From: a bacterium
GTDB taxonomy: Bacteria; Patescibacteriota; Minisyncoccia; Phycocordibacterales; UBA12088
Assembly (NCBI GenBank): GCA_003252295.1
Contig: QKEV01000020.1
Location: forward strand, 1 to 32,609
Direction of reading: 5' to 3'
Length of the DNA: 32,609 bases
This document shows, in pieces, positions 8,557 to 15,492 of this stretch. Within the stretch, counting starts at the first letter, position 1. Each line of letters starts with the position of its first letter. Below the pieces are notes generated by a model that saw only the letters and a list, made by a program, of their open reading frames with translations, did not search any database and had not been told where the DNA came from. A program made the position numbers and the translations under genes.

Positions 8557-8698
8557 ATGCTAACATATGCTAACTTTTTGCATATAAAAACATTGGATTT
8601 TCTACCTAAGAAAACCTAAGATTCAGAAAACTCATCTGGCTCAGAAATGCTCAGATTCAAGTGCTATGTGGTTTTTGATAATGTTCACATTTGTTCAC
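8557..8698. repeat. Four direct-repeat pairs N7-AWW-N7 with 10-bp period
   Basis: Successive pairs: TGCTAAC-ATA-TGCTAAC (8558-8574), ACCTAAG-AAA-ACCTAAG (8604-8620), GCTCAGA-AAT-GCTCAGA (8639-8655), TGTTCAC-ATT-TGTTCAC (8682-8698). Each pair repeats a different heptamer exactly one helical turn apart with an A/T spacer beginning in A. They fill the gap between recombinase 1 and the RNA at 8752. A protein contacting the same face of DNA twice would fit, but no known site family is recognised. Confidence 0.8.
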
Positions 8699-8739
8699 TT
8701 TTCACTCTCTGGCAACTAGCATAGATGATGGTGTAACGT

Positions 8740-8745
8740 TATAAT
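8740..8745 (+). promoter_or_regulatory. -10 box for the structured RNA
   Basis: Perfect TATAAT, with expected start near 8752. No good -35 is visible at 16-18 bases; the N7-AWW-N7 repeats end 41 bases upstream, so an activator-dependent promoter is possible. Confidence 0.45.
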
Positions 8746-8751
8746 CAACAA

Positions 8752-8946
8752 CACAATTGAATACATACACCTAAACTCCAAGCATGGGGCATGGTGGCAA
8801 AAACCGACCAAGTTGAAGAACTCCTCGTTTAGGAGCACCTTGGTCGGTTGTCGAAGGAAACTTCGGCAGGTGGGGCGAAAGTCCCATCGCCTAGCGAGGA
8901 GCTTTTTGCGTTCCCACTAGGTTATTACCAACCTAGTTTTTTGTTT
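8752..8946 (+). ncRNA. Structured RNA R1, unassigned
   Basis: Predicted by eye. Stem A: AACCGACCAAG (8802-8812) with CTTGGTCGGTT (8839-8849), 11 perfect pairs, enclosing CTCCT/AGGAG (8821-8825/8831-8835). Stem B: CGAAG-GAAA-CTTCG (8852-8865). Stem C: GGTGGGGC/GTCCCATC (8869-8876/8881-8888), capped by GAAA. CTCCTCG (8821-8827) is also complementary to CGAGGAG (8895-8901), giving a pseudoknot or an alternative pairing. A terminator follows. The two GNRA loops and the G-U pairs favour the plus strand as the RNA. It matches no RNA class I can recall. It could be a stand-alone RNA or a leader of the gene at 8948. Confidence 0.65.
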
Positions 8947-8947
8947 T
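8916..8947 (+). terminator. Intrinsic terminator of R1
   Basis: ACTAGGTT/AACCTAGT (8916-8923/8930-8937) with a 6-base loop, then TTTTTTGTTTT. The ATG of the next gene follows directly, so this may be the expression platform of a leader RNA. Confidence 0.85.
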
Positions 8948-9178
8948 ATGTTGATGCAATTTGCAGTCGGTGGTGCAGTGGGTATGTTTGCCATTACTCT
9001 CGTTTACGGTATGCAAAAGGTGTTCTCTACCATCTCACTCAAGCGTGGCACGTCAATAAGTTGGCGCGAGGCGATCCACCAGAAACTTACGAGGTGGTAT
9101 GACTGGCCTGCCGTGATATTTTTCTTACTTTTTGTAGCAATGGTAGTATTGGGTCTAAGCGCACCCAACTTTTCCTAG
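8948..9178 (+). CDS. Small two-helix membrane protein
   Basis: 76 residues with transmembrane helices at about 4-22 and 54-72 and a basic segment between them (SLKRGTSISWREAIHQKLTRW). Family unknown. The start lies immediately after the R1 terminator U-run and has no ribosome site. The next small membrane gene begins 5 bases downstream, so they are probably one operon. A holin-like or toxin-like role would fit the size but has no motif support. Confidence 0.6.
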   Translation: MLMQFAVGGAVGMFAITLVYGMQKVFSTISLKRGTSISWREAIHQKLTRWYDWPAVIFFLLFVAMVVLGLSAPNFS

Positions 9179-9183
9179 AAACC

Positions 9184-9360
9184 ATGAATCGAGAAGACCG
9201 CAATGGTGGGCTTTGGGCTATGTCATACCTCACGTTCCTATTGATCTACATGACGGCATCTGTGTTTCCCATCACCAAAGACAACATCGTCATTGTTGGT
9301 GGCGGACTTTTTTTACTCGCCAATTTGTTTGGTTGGTCATGGACGAAGGGGTGGTTCTAA
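9184..9360 (+). CDS. Small two-helix membrane protein
   Basis: 58 residues beginning MNREDRNGGLWAMSYLTFLL. Two hydrophobic helices (about 12-29 and 36-51) are joined by a short polar turn, ending WSWTKGWF. It starts 5 bases after the stop of the previous small membrane gene. No family recognised; the paired topology suggests the two products act together in the cytoplasmic membrane. Confidence 0.6.
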   Translation: MNREDRNGGLWAMSYLTFLLIYMTASVFPITKDNIVIVGGGLFLLANLFGWSWTKGWF

Positions 9361-9366
9361 ATACAC

Positions 9367-9813
9367 ATGTACATGGAAAGAATACATAAGGAAATGGATT
9401 GTGAAGTCTCTCAGGAAACGATACTGTTGTATAAACTCAATGCATACCACCTCCTCCGCATCATCCACTCATGCGACCAATCAGAATCCAGTTTTGAACT
9501 TGAAACAACCATCCCGCTTCAAATAGCCTGTAGATGCTCTCAAATAGCTGCTACAGGTGTCCTGATGCTTGCTCGTGGTAACGGTACTTACGAACCTTGG
9601 TCATTTCATGCATTCCTACAAGCTGCCTTACTCGGGTACCTAGACGCTAAGTACTTTACCGATGATTCTCAGTGGTATACCTTACGACCTCACCTACTTG
9701 AACACCTTTCCTACACAGCAATATACGACCGTCGAGACGCGTTTCAGTTCATATTCAACTCATCCGCAGCAGACGGAGCCGAGCTTTTCCCCAACTCACA
9801 ACAATCTCATTAG
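9367..9813 (+). CDS. Hypothetical protein with a duplicated 3' end
   Basis: 148 residues, mostly helical, no recognised domain or signal. The last 55 codons up to the sequence GAELF (9624-9788) are repeated at 10992-11156 with one difference. After that point this copy ends quickly in PNSQQSH, whereas the second copy continues FWTTVDELSNDSS. So the present C-terminus is probably a secondary junction, and the original gene was longer. Its stop overlaps the protease stop on the opposite strand by 3 bases. The start could be ATG 9367 or 9373. Confidence 0.65.
   Translation: MYMERIHKEMDCEVSQETILLYKLNAYHLLRIIHSCDQSESSFELETTIPLQIACRCSQIAATGVLMLARGNGTYEPWSFHAFLQAALLGYLDAKYFTDDSQWYTLRPHLLEHLSYTAIYDRRDAFQFIFNSSAADGAELFPNSQQSH
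9624..9788 (+). repeat. 165-bp direct repeat, copy 1
   Basis: Matches 10992-11156 with a single mismatch (C at 9659, T at 11027). Identity stops sharply at both ends. The unit from copy to copy is 1368 bp and carries the SDH-type protease and its small partner. Confidence 0.97.
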
Positions 9814-10733
9814 TTGTTTGACTGTTGGACTATAGGTACTTTTTGCACCACTCTTGAACCTTTGTGGTTTTCAGTTATTTTTATTGCTTCGGTTGCACCT
9901 AAAGTGTGCATCATCGCATGATGAATCGATAATACGATTTCTTGTAATTTTTGATCATCCTCAAGTTTCTCAATTTTTAGACCAATTTCTTCACATTTTG
10001 ATACAGAAAGATGGCGTCCGTGTGAAAGGCTAACAGCATGATTACCAAGCTCCTCAAGTATTCTATCTATTCGTTCATCTCTCTCATTCTCTTCTAGATC
10101 AGCAAACATGCGCTCCTTTAGTCGTGCAGAAGCAATTTGTTCTGCCCAATCAATAGCTTTTTTGCACTCGCCTAACAGTGTTGGAGTGTATTTTGACAGC
10201 ACATGAGACCAAACAAACTGTCTTGCAGGGTCACGTTTTATATCCTCAACTGCTTGATCCACCTCCTCCAATATTCCATGCGCAGGCACCTGTCCAAAAG
10301 GAGTGCGAAGTTGCGGATCAATCGGACCAAGACTACTGTGCTTACCCATTACAATTTTATCTGCAGCACATGCAATCATTGTCCCTCCTGACATTGCTAG
10401 CTGTGGAACAATAACACGTATGTCGCTAAACATTGTACAAAGATAATCAATAATTGATTCAGTCGCTGCAACATCACCTCCCGGCGTATGAAGTAAGAGA
10501 TCAAGACCTGCATTCTTATCAAGTCCTTTCATTGTTGCCATGAAAGCATTTTTATCAAAATCATTTATGGCTACTATAGGTGACTGAACAGGTTTTTGTA
10601 ACCATCCACTGTAATATGCTATAGCCATCCGGCCTGTGTGTTTTTGCAGTTGACGCAAATATTTGCCACGTACACCATCAAAGTCGCCTCGTGTTTGTTG
10701 AAGTTCTCTTAGAATACCTGACCAGTCTGCCAT
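9810..10733 (-). CDS. SDH-type Clp-fold serine protease
   Basis: 307 residues. Crotonase/ClpP-fold protease of the SDH_sah type (Pfam PF01972-like): HTPGGDVAATESI (82-94, oxyanion region), LAMSGGTMIACAADKIVMG with nucleophile Ser about 115, and LGPIDPQL (135-142), the family hallmark. Relatives are often membrane-linked, but here no transmembrane segment is evident, so the enzyme is probably soluble. A charged helical C-terminus (about 200-290) follows the protease core. The small gene at 10709-10921 overlaps its start by 25 bases, implying one operon. The cassette is bracketed by the 165-bp repeat. Substrate unknown. Confidence 0.88.
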   Translation of the reverse strand: MADWSGILRELQQTRGDFDGVRGKYLRQLQKHTGRMAIAYYSGWLQKPVQSPIVAINDFDKNAFMATMKGLDKNAGLDLLLHTPGGDVAATESIIDYLCTMFSDIRVIVPQLAMSGGTMIACAADKIVMGKHSSLGPIDPQLRTPFGQVPAHGILEEVDQAVEDIKRDPARQFVWSHVLSKYTPTLLGECKKAIDWAEQIASARLKERMFADLEENERDERIDRILEELGNHAVSLSHGRHLSVSKCEEIGLKIEKLEDDQKLQEIVLSIHHAMMHTLGATEAIKITENHKGSRVVQKVPIVQQSNN

Positions 10734-10921
10734 TGTTTTACATTTGTTAGATGATTATCAAAATCTGACTTACTTCCTGTAATTACCCAATCGTGCATAT
10801 TGTTCTGATTCTCCCAACACCCACTTTTAGGTATCTCAAATTGATGGGCCCCAGTTTTTTGGACTTCTTTGAGAAGTTTTTCAACATCTTTTTCTTTTTT
10901 GGAGGTGGTCTGTTTCTTCAT
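10709..10921 (-). CDS. Small partner protein of the SDH-type protease
   Basis: 70 residues from ATG 10921: a Lys-rich helical N-terminus (KKQTTSKKEKDVEKLLKEVQ) followed by a compact segment with Trp residues (SGCWENQNNMHDWVITGS). Not recognised. The start at 10921 is preferred to ATG 10945 because an extended -10 (TGT-TACCAT) lies 7 bases before it. It overlaps the protease start, so the two are co-transcribed; it could be an adaptor, inhibitor or substrate. Confidence 0.6.
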   Translation of the reverse strand: MKKQTTSKKEKDVEKLLKEVQKTGAHQFEIPKSGCWENQNNMHDWVITGSKSDFDNHLTNVKQWQTGQVF

Positions 10922-10991
10922 ATCTACAATGGTAACACGAACCATATCGTAAACCTAGATTTAGTATTTGAGGACTCTCAAGTCATTACAA

Positions 10992-11156
10992 TGCCTTACT
11001 CGGGTACCTAGACGCTAAGTACTTTATCGATGATTCTCAGTGGTATACCTTACGACCTCACCTACTTGAACACCTTTCCTACACAGCAATATACGACCGT
11101 CGAGACGCGTTTCAGTTCATATTCAACTCATCCGCAGCAGACGGAGCCGAGCTTTT
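10992..11156 (+). repeat. 165-bp direct repeat, copy 2
   Basis: Second copy of 9624-9788, with one substitution at 11027. It marks the right boundary of the protease cassette. Confidence 0.97.
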
Positions 11157-11200
11157 TTGGACAACAGTTGATGAACTTTCAAATGACTCATCAAAAAACG
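10992..11200 (+). pseudogene. 3' fragment of the 148-aa gene
   Basis: The first 165 bases (10992-11156) equal 9624-9788. In the same frame the sequence continues FWTTVDELSNDSSKNAS up to the stop region of the PIN gene on the other strand. No start codon or ribosome site fits, so this is a truncated remnant. It probably preserves more of the original C-terminus than the upstream copy. Confidence 0.75.
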
Positions 11201-12373
11201 CTAGTCAAAAACCACCGACTCCTTCTCAATATCCACAACAACATCAAATCTTCTCAAAACTGGCTCAGTATTTGTATCTGTTACAGATTGCCAATCTCCA
11301 TCCCACCAATAAACAGTTGAATCATAAACATTTCTCACAAAATCTTTTTGTCTATATATTGGCGTAAGTTTTAGAATTACAACCGCTTTGACTAAATTCA
11401 CATCAAGAGGATCCTCATGAATGAATGATATATCTACTGCATTTGTGCGCTGAGAAAGAACGTAAGCAACCACTTTAGTATCATCTGACGCTTGAGAATA
11501 AAAAGGGTTTTTGTAAGGCTTGTATACTGGACCAGGATTATCAAATGTTAGGTATTTTTTAGATGAAACATAACTTACCTGATCTGGCGTGTTATATTTT
11601 TCAAGCTCCTGATTTGCCTGCATAATCGCGAAGCCAATATTTCTATTTATTATATTTCTTACCAGATCATGCTTTTTTTGTAGCTCTAAATTTAGCGCAT
11701 ATCGTTCATCTAACAAACTTGTTACATCATCAATGGTTCTAAGTATTGATAATGCCTGTTTTTTCCCAATCTCGTCAGAAAACTCAGCCTTTAGAATGTC
11801 TGGTGAAAAATCACCACCATTGTTTTTTGTGTTTTCTTTCCAATTATCTGTACAAAGAACATAATCACAGTCTACATGTTTTTTTGCATCTTCTAGCAAC
11901 GAAAGCCAAACGAGTGTATCCCTCATACCTTTGTCTTTACCAGAAAAAGGCTTCACCCCTGCACACGACCGATGTAACAAATTTGTTGGAGTTATGCTTG
12001 AAGGTATCTCAATGTATTCAACTTTGCATTTTTTTAGTTGTTCGAAAGCTGATTTTTCAAGTTGAGTATTGAAACTCTCGTTTGGGGCTTTTTTTAGCTC
12101 ATAAACAATATCAAGCTTCTCAAGCTGAGTGATACCGTTTGTAACCACATCAAACATTTTTTGCGCCTCCTTAGCCTTTTGATAGACACGTTCCTGCAAG
12201 ACAGTCTCAGAAACACACAATGTCACCTTTTCTGAAAGCTCATGTTGATCAACAAAACCATGAATGTTCTTCAGTTTTGAGTTGAACACAAACTGAAAAT
12301 CATCGGGATTATCATCCCAAAAAACGTTTGTATCAAAAAATATTCTCAATTTTTTTACTGCACTCTTGGACAT
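11201..12373 (-). CDS. PIN-domain protein (DUF4935-like)
   Basis: 390 residues from ATG 12373. PIN nuclease core at the N-terminus: LRIFFDTNVF (first acidic residue), SETVLQERVYQKAKE (Glu), KDKGMRDTLVWLSLLEDAKK (acidic pair) and DYVLCTDNW (last Asp). This order matches PIN proteins of the DUF4935/PIN_12 type; the acidic residues bind Mg/Mn for RNA cleavage. The C-terminal 200 residues are an unassigned mixed domain. The frame also opens at GTG 12418, which would overlap the upstream small gene; I prefer the ATG that places the PIN fold at the N-terminus. Operon with the 80-aa gene. Likely a toxin or defence effector. Confidence 0.8.
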   Translation of the reverse strand: MSKSAVKKLRIFFDTNVFWDDNPDDFQFVFNSKLKNIHGFVDQHELSEKVTLCVSETVLQERVYQKAKEAQKMFDVVTNGITQLEKLDIVYELKKAPNESFNTQLEKSAFEQLKKCKVEYIEIPSSITPTNLLHRSCAGVKPFSGKDKGMRDTLVWLSLLEDAKKHVDCDYVLCTDNWKENTKNNGGDFSPDILKAEFSDEIGKKQALSILRTIDDVTSLLDERYALNLELQKKHDLVRNIINRNIGFAIMQANQELEKYNTPDQVSYVSSKKYLTFDNPGPVYKPYKNPFYSQASDDTKVVAYVLSQRTNAVDISFIHEDPLDVNLVKAVVILKLTPIYRQKDFVRNVYDSTVYWWDGDWQSVTDTNTEPVLRRFDVVVDIEKESVVFD

Positions 12374-12407
12374 ACACGAAGAATTATTATCACCAACATA
12401 AAAACGT

Positions 12408-12650
12408 TCAAGAATCACTCCGGGTCTTTTCTAATAGGAGATGTAGGACTGCTTCATTTTCTGCCTCTGTGGACGAAATTTCGACCTCTAGTGACGGTAA
12501 ACCGTAGCCTCGTGCCAAAGCAGAATTTTTATTACTAAAGTAGTAATCAACATCATCACCAACTCCCATAGACATCTCAATACCGTCACCAAGGTCAAAC
12601 TCTCGTGCGTGCTCATCAATACATCTAACATCATGGTTACTCTTTGCCAT
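12408..12650 (-). CDS. Small acidic protein upstream of the PIN gene
   Basis: 80 residues from ATG 12650, strongly acidic, beginning MAKSNHDVRCIDEHAREFDL and ending LLLEKTRSDS. No family recognised. The start is supported by an extended -10 (TGT-TACAAT) ending 7 bases before the ATG. The stop lies about 34 bases before the PIN ATG. Size, charge and position fit an antitoxin or immunity partner, but that is inference only. Confidence 0.6.
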   Translation of the reverse strand: MAKSNHDVRCIDEHAREFDLGDGIEMSMGVGDDVDYYFSNKNSALARGYGLPSLEVEISSTEAENEAVLHLLLEKTRSDS

Positions 12651-12657
12651 AAAGTAT

Positions 12658-12666
12658 ATTGTAACA
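12658..12666 (-). promoter_or_regulatory. Extended -10 promoter of the PIN operon
   Basis: On the minus strand TGT-TACAAT, then 7 bases, then ATG. Implies a leaderless first gene. Confidence 0.45.
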
Positions 12667-12761
12667 TGCATAAACAACACTTTGTTCTCAAAAATTTTAC
12701 CGTCCCCAAATTGGCACTTGCTATTTCTACAACATGTTCTCTACTATGATATACTGCTTAC

Positions 12762-13262
12762 ATGGACAACAATACTATTTTAGAAAAATATACAAAACTA
12801 GTACCAGTACCAATCGTTGCATTAGCTCAAGAGCTCGGTTTGAAGATATATGAGACAAATGAACTCAAAAAAAATGAGTCAGGTGCTATCAAAAAAGAGG
12901 GTGACGATTATGTTATATACCTAAATGCATCAGACCCCACCACTCGTAAAAGGTTTACAATTGCGCATGAAATTGCACATTTTTTGTTACATAAAGAATT
13001 GTTGGATAACAACAGAGAGTTTGTAGACACAGCGCAACAACCTACCACACTTTACAGATCAGCTGGTGACACACCTTCCGAAGACCGCCGATACGAAATT
13101 GAGGCCAACATGAAGGCTGGTGAGTTGTTGATGCCAGAACAAACCTTCATTGAGGCATATACTCAGGCAGATAGTATTATTGACCTTGCTCGACAATACA
13201 AAGTGTCTCCTAGTGCAGCAACCGTTCGCTCACAAATACTCTCCAATTCTTTCATAAGCTAG
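12762..13262 (+). CDS. ImmA/IrrE family metallopeptidase
   Basis: 166 residues, the single-domain form. HEIAH (69-73) supplies two zinc ligands and the catalytic Glu; EIEAN (112-116) supplies the third ligand. In phages and ICEs such peptidases cleave an XRE-type repressor and so derepress the element. No repressor gene is adjacent here; the next gene is a membrane protein 7 bases away. The start is set by TGA-TATACT ending 6 bases before the ATG (extended -10, leaderless). It is divergent from the PIN operon and may control the island. Confidence 0.9.
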   Translation: MDNNTILEKYTKLVPVPIVALAQELGLKIYETNELKKNESGAIKKEGDDYVIYLNASDPTTRKRFTIAHEIAHFLLHKELLDNNREFVDTAQQPTTLYRSAGDTPSEDRRYEIEANMKAGELLMPEQTFIEAYTQADSIIDLARQYKVSPSAATVRSQILSNSFIS

Positions 13263-13269
13263 ATACCGC

Positions 13270-13569
13270 ATGCCACTAAACAAAACGTTAGAAATCAAGG
13301 ATGATGCAACGCTTGAGGGAGAAAAGAAGAACAACAACCACAAGCGAACAGAAAGAATGCAAGAAGTGCTCAGCTGGCTTGTCATCATGGTACTTGTTGT
13401 TATTGCACTGGCGTTAGTGACAGTAACCGCCATGTACGTATATCACCTTCTCAAGATTGAAGATTGGAACACAATAAAAACACTTATATTTTCGATAGGT
13501 TCAGGTATCACTGGATATATGCTTGCATACCTCAAGCAAGTACATGGAATCGACCTTGGAAAAAACTAA
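13270..13569 (+). CDS. Small membrane protein paired with ImmA/IrrE
   Basis: 99 residues: a charged, Lys-rich cytoplasmic N-terminus (1-30), helix 1 (about 35-57, LSWLVIMVLVVIALALVTVTAM) and helix 2 (about 68-86), ending in VHGIDLGKN. Unknown family. It begins 7 bases after the peptidase stop, so it is likely co-transcribed; it might be a peptidase target or a membrane anchor. Confidence 0.65.
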   Translation: MPLNKTLEIKDDATLEGEKKNNNHKRTERMQEVLSWLVIMVLVVIALALVTVTAMYVYHLLKIEDWNTIKTLIFSIGSGITGYMLAYLKQVHGIDLGKN

Positions 13570-13665
13570 GCACTAATAAATAAAAAGGTGATTGTCCAGT
13601 TTTTCTATAGAGGCATTATCTCCCTATTCGTACTATTTCCCTGTCTATATCAGGACAGAGCAATA

Positions 13666-15237
13666 CTAGAGGGTATGGTGACCACATCTTGAGGTTCCCG
13701 GTAAAAATTTCATCTTTACATCGTATGAGTTCGTTGACCCAAATTGCTCAAAAAGCTCGTAAGCTATTGACGGTTTAGCGGTTCCAAAGCCGTTTTCTGG
13801 GTCAACAGATAAATGTTCGGCAAAAGCTAGTCTCAGTACTAGCTTTTTGTCATCTAACGCACCAGAAGTCCATATATTGTATGGGCTTTCAACATATCCA
13901 AATACTTCTTCAAGTGCGGTTCCAAAGTCAAAGTTTTCTGGCACAAAAAGAGCTACGCTGTTTTGTAGCTCTTCAATCTCTTTTGATAACTTTTCAATTT
14001 TTTTCTCATATACTTTTTGTATGGTTGGACTTCGAGCAGTTGGTATTAGATCAGCATACGAATCAATCTCGTCTTCAATCTCTTTGATTTTTTTGTTTTT
14101 TACCTCCCTTTCAGAACGCATGGCATTCATGCTTGTTTGCCAAATATTGGTAGCAATTTCTTTTGTTAGTTGAACCACACTCTTTTTGGGTTTGAAACTT
14201 TTCAAGAGTTTATCAAAATCTCGTTCCACTAACGACATACTGATACTCTTACCATAGATTCTACACTCCTTATTCTTACAACGGTAATACCCATACCGTT
14301 TTGTTCTACCTTTAGAATAACTTGCTGTCAGCAAAGTATGACACTCACTACACTTCAAAAATCCTCTGAGTGGAAAAGCTGGATTGTCATCGAGTCTGGG
14401 TTTTGCTATGAACCCCTTACGTAACCTTTCTTGGATTCTTTCAAAAGTTTCAAGGTCAATTATTGCTTCATGATGACCCCTCCTCCTCGCAACTTCCCAT
14501 TTGGGATACTCAATGAATCCCGCGTACAAAACTCTAGTTAGCAACCTGTGTACTTGCTCTAGGTATACGTTTTCGGACTGTTTTTTATGAAAGAACCCTT
14601 TAGATTCAAGAAATTCTTTCACATCTGTCTGTGTATAAAACCTGCCCGAGGCAAAACCCCTCAATGCTTCTTCAATGATACTTGCTTTTGGTTCATCCCT
14701 AACCAACAACCACCTATGTACCGGATCATTATTTCTTTTGTATCCAGGTACTTGTGAATTGAAAGTCCAATATCCAGCTTCAAGTCTAGCTTTTTGTTTC
14801 TGAACTACTTGTCGTTTATTCTGTTCCCTTTCAAGCTGACCTTGTGCAGCCAAAATTGTTTCAATGAATTCTCCCTCAGGAGTATCTTCAAATGAAAAGT
14901 TTGGACATTCCACTTTTACCCCTCTTTTGTCTAGTGACCGACGTAACTTGATGTGATTGACGGTATCTCTAGCAAAACGTTTCAAGTCATCAAAGATGAC
15001 CACGTAGTTCTTATGAGGATGTGTATCTACATGTTCAATTAGTTCACGCATGGCAGGACGCTGCATAAAATCACCGCCACCCGTAAAGCTATCTTTGAAG
15101 ACCTTCTCTACACCATAGTTTTTTGCAACTGCATAAACACGACAACGCTGTTCTTGACTATCAAGACCATTTCCCTCTTTCTTTTGTCTCTCAGAGGAAA
15201 CCCGTGCATATATGAGTGCGACTGTTTCTTTCGACAT
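13666..15237 (-). CDS. Large serine recombinase 2
   Basis: 523 residues. Catalytic domain with ALIYARVSSERQ (nucleophile Ser about 14), DDLKRFARD and a LEREQNKRQV helix. A recombinase domain follows (VPGYKRNNDP to about 280), then a zinc ribbon CSEC...YYRCKNKEC (about 297-325) and a coiled coil with KNKKIKEIEDEIDSYADL. Only distantly similar to recombinase 1. Start ATG 15237; a 54-aa gene lies 15 bases upstream and is probably translated from the same mRNA. It probably moves a second, nested or adjacent element. Confidence 0.94.
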   Translation of the reverse strand: MSKETVALIYARVSSERQKKEGNGLDSQEQRCRVYAVAKNYGVEKVFKDSFTGGGDFMQRPAMRELIEHVDTHPHKNYVVIFDDLKRFARDTVNHIKLRRSLDKRGVKVECPNFSFEDTPEGEFIETILAAQGQLEREQNKRQVVQKQKARLEAGYWTFNSQVPGYKRNNDPVHRWLLVRDEPKASIIEEALRGFASGRFYTQTDVKEFLESKGFFHKKQSENVYLEQVHRLLTRVLYAGFIEYPKWEVARRRGHHEAIIDLETFERIQERLRKGFIAKPRLDDNPAFPLRGFLKCSECHTLLTASYSKGRTKRYGYYRCKNKECRIYGKSISMSLVERDFDKLLKSFKPKKSVVQLTKEIATNIWQTSMNAMRSEREVKNKKIKEIEDEIDSYADLIPTARSPTIQKVYEKKIEKLSKEIEELQNSVALFVPENFDFGTALEEVFGYVESPYNIWTSGALDDKKLVLRLAFAEHLSVDPENGFGTAKPSIAYELFEQFGSTNSYDVKMKFLPGTSRCGHHTL

Positions 15238-15252
15238 AAATATTATATTAGG

Positions 15253-15417
15253 CTATTTCTGCTCCTTTGTGAGCAGTTCTTTTTTGTTACTTATAAAGTT
15301 AGTAATGATTGGCTCTATGAGTTGATACACTTGGTCACGCAAAACAAGCACCTCCTCATCGGTGAGTTTTTCGTTTTGTAGAATTTCTCTACATTTTTCA
15401 AGTGAGATACGACTCAT
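15253..15417 (-). CDS. Small helical protein upstream of recombinase 2
   Basis: 54 residues beginning MSRISLEKCREILQNEKLTD, then EEVLVLRDQVYQLIEPIITN. Two predicted helices. Short proteins with a '.LEKC..IL......D.E....R..LY.L' pattern are, from memory, common near recombinases in Parcubacteria; function unknown. The 15-base gap to the recombinase implies co-expression, perhaps as a directionality or DNA-binding factor (speculative). Confidence 0.65.
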   Translation of the reverse strand: MSRISLEKCREILQNEKLTDEEVLVLRDQVYQLIEPIITNFISNKKELLTKEQK

Positions 15418-15427
15418 AAATCCACTA

Positions 15428-15466
15428 TTTGCTGAGTAGGTACAGTCGCATTACCCGCCCAGCAAA
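15428..15466 (-). promoter_or_regulatory. Leader hairpin before the recombinase 2 operon
   Basis: TTTGCTG/CAGCAAA outer stem (15428-15434/15460-15466) with an inner GGTA/TACC stem, ending 10 bases before the ATG of the 54-aa gene. It could regulate translation, or be a site in DNA. Confidence 0.4.
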
Positions 15467-15492
15467 CAACGGACCGCGACTTGTCCAGACAC

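Noticed and set aside
8752-8946. R1 as SRP RNA, RNase P RNA, 6S RNA or a T-box leader
   Set aside because: The conserved core sequences of these classes (for example GGAAGGAAGCAGC of SRP, GAGGAAAGTC of RNase P, GGGTGGNACCGCG of T-box) are absent.
8848-9102. 84-codon open frame on the plus strand
   Set aside because: It lies inside the stems and terminator of R1 and runs out of frame through the small membrane gene.
9789-10991. Insertion sequence around the protease cassette
   Set aside because: No transposase and no terminal inverted repeats at the repeat borders; only the 165-bp direct repeat supports mobility.
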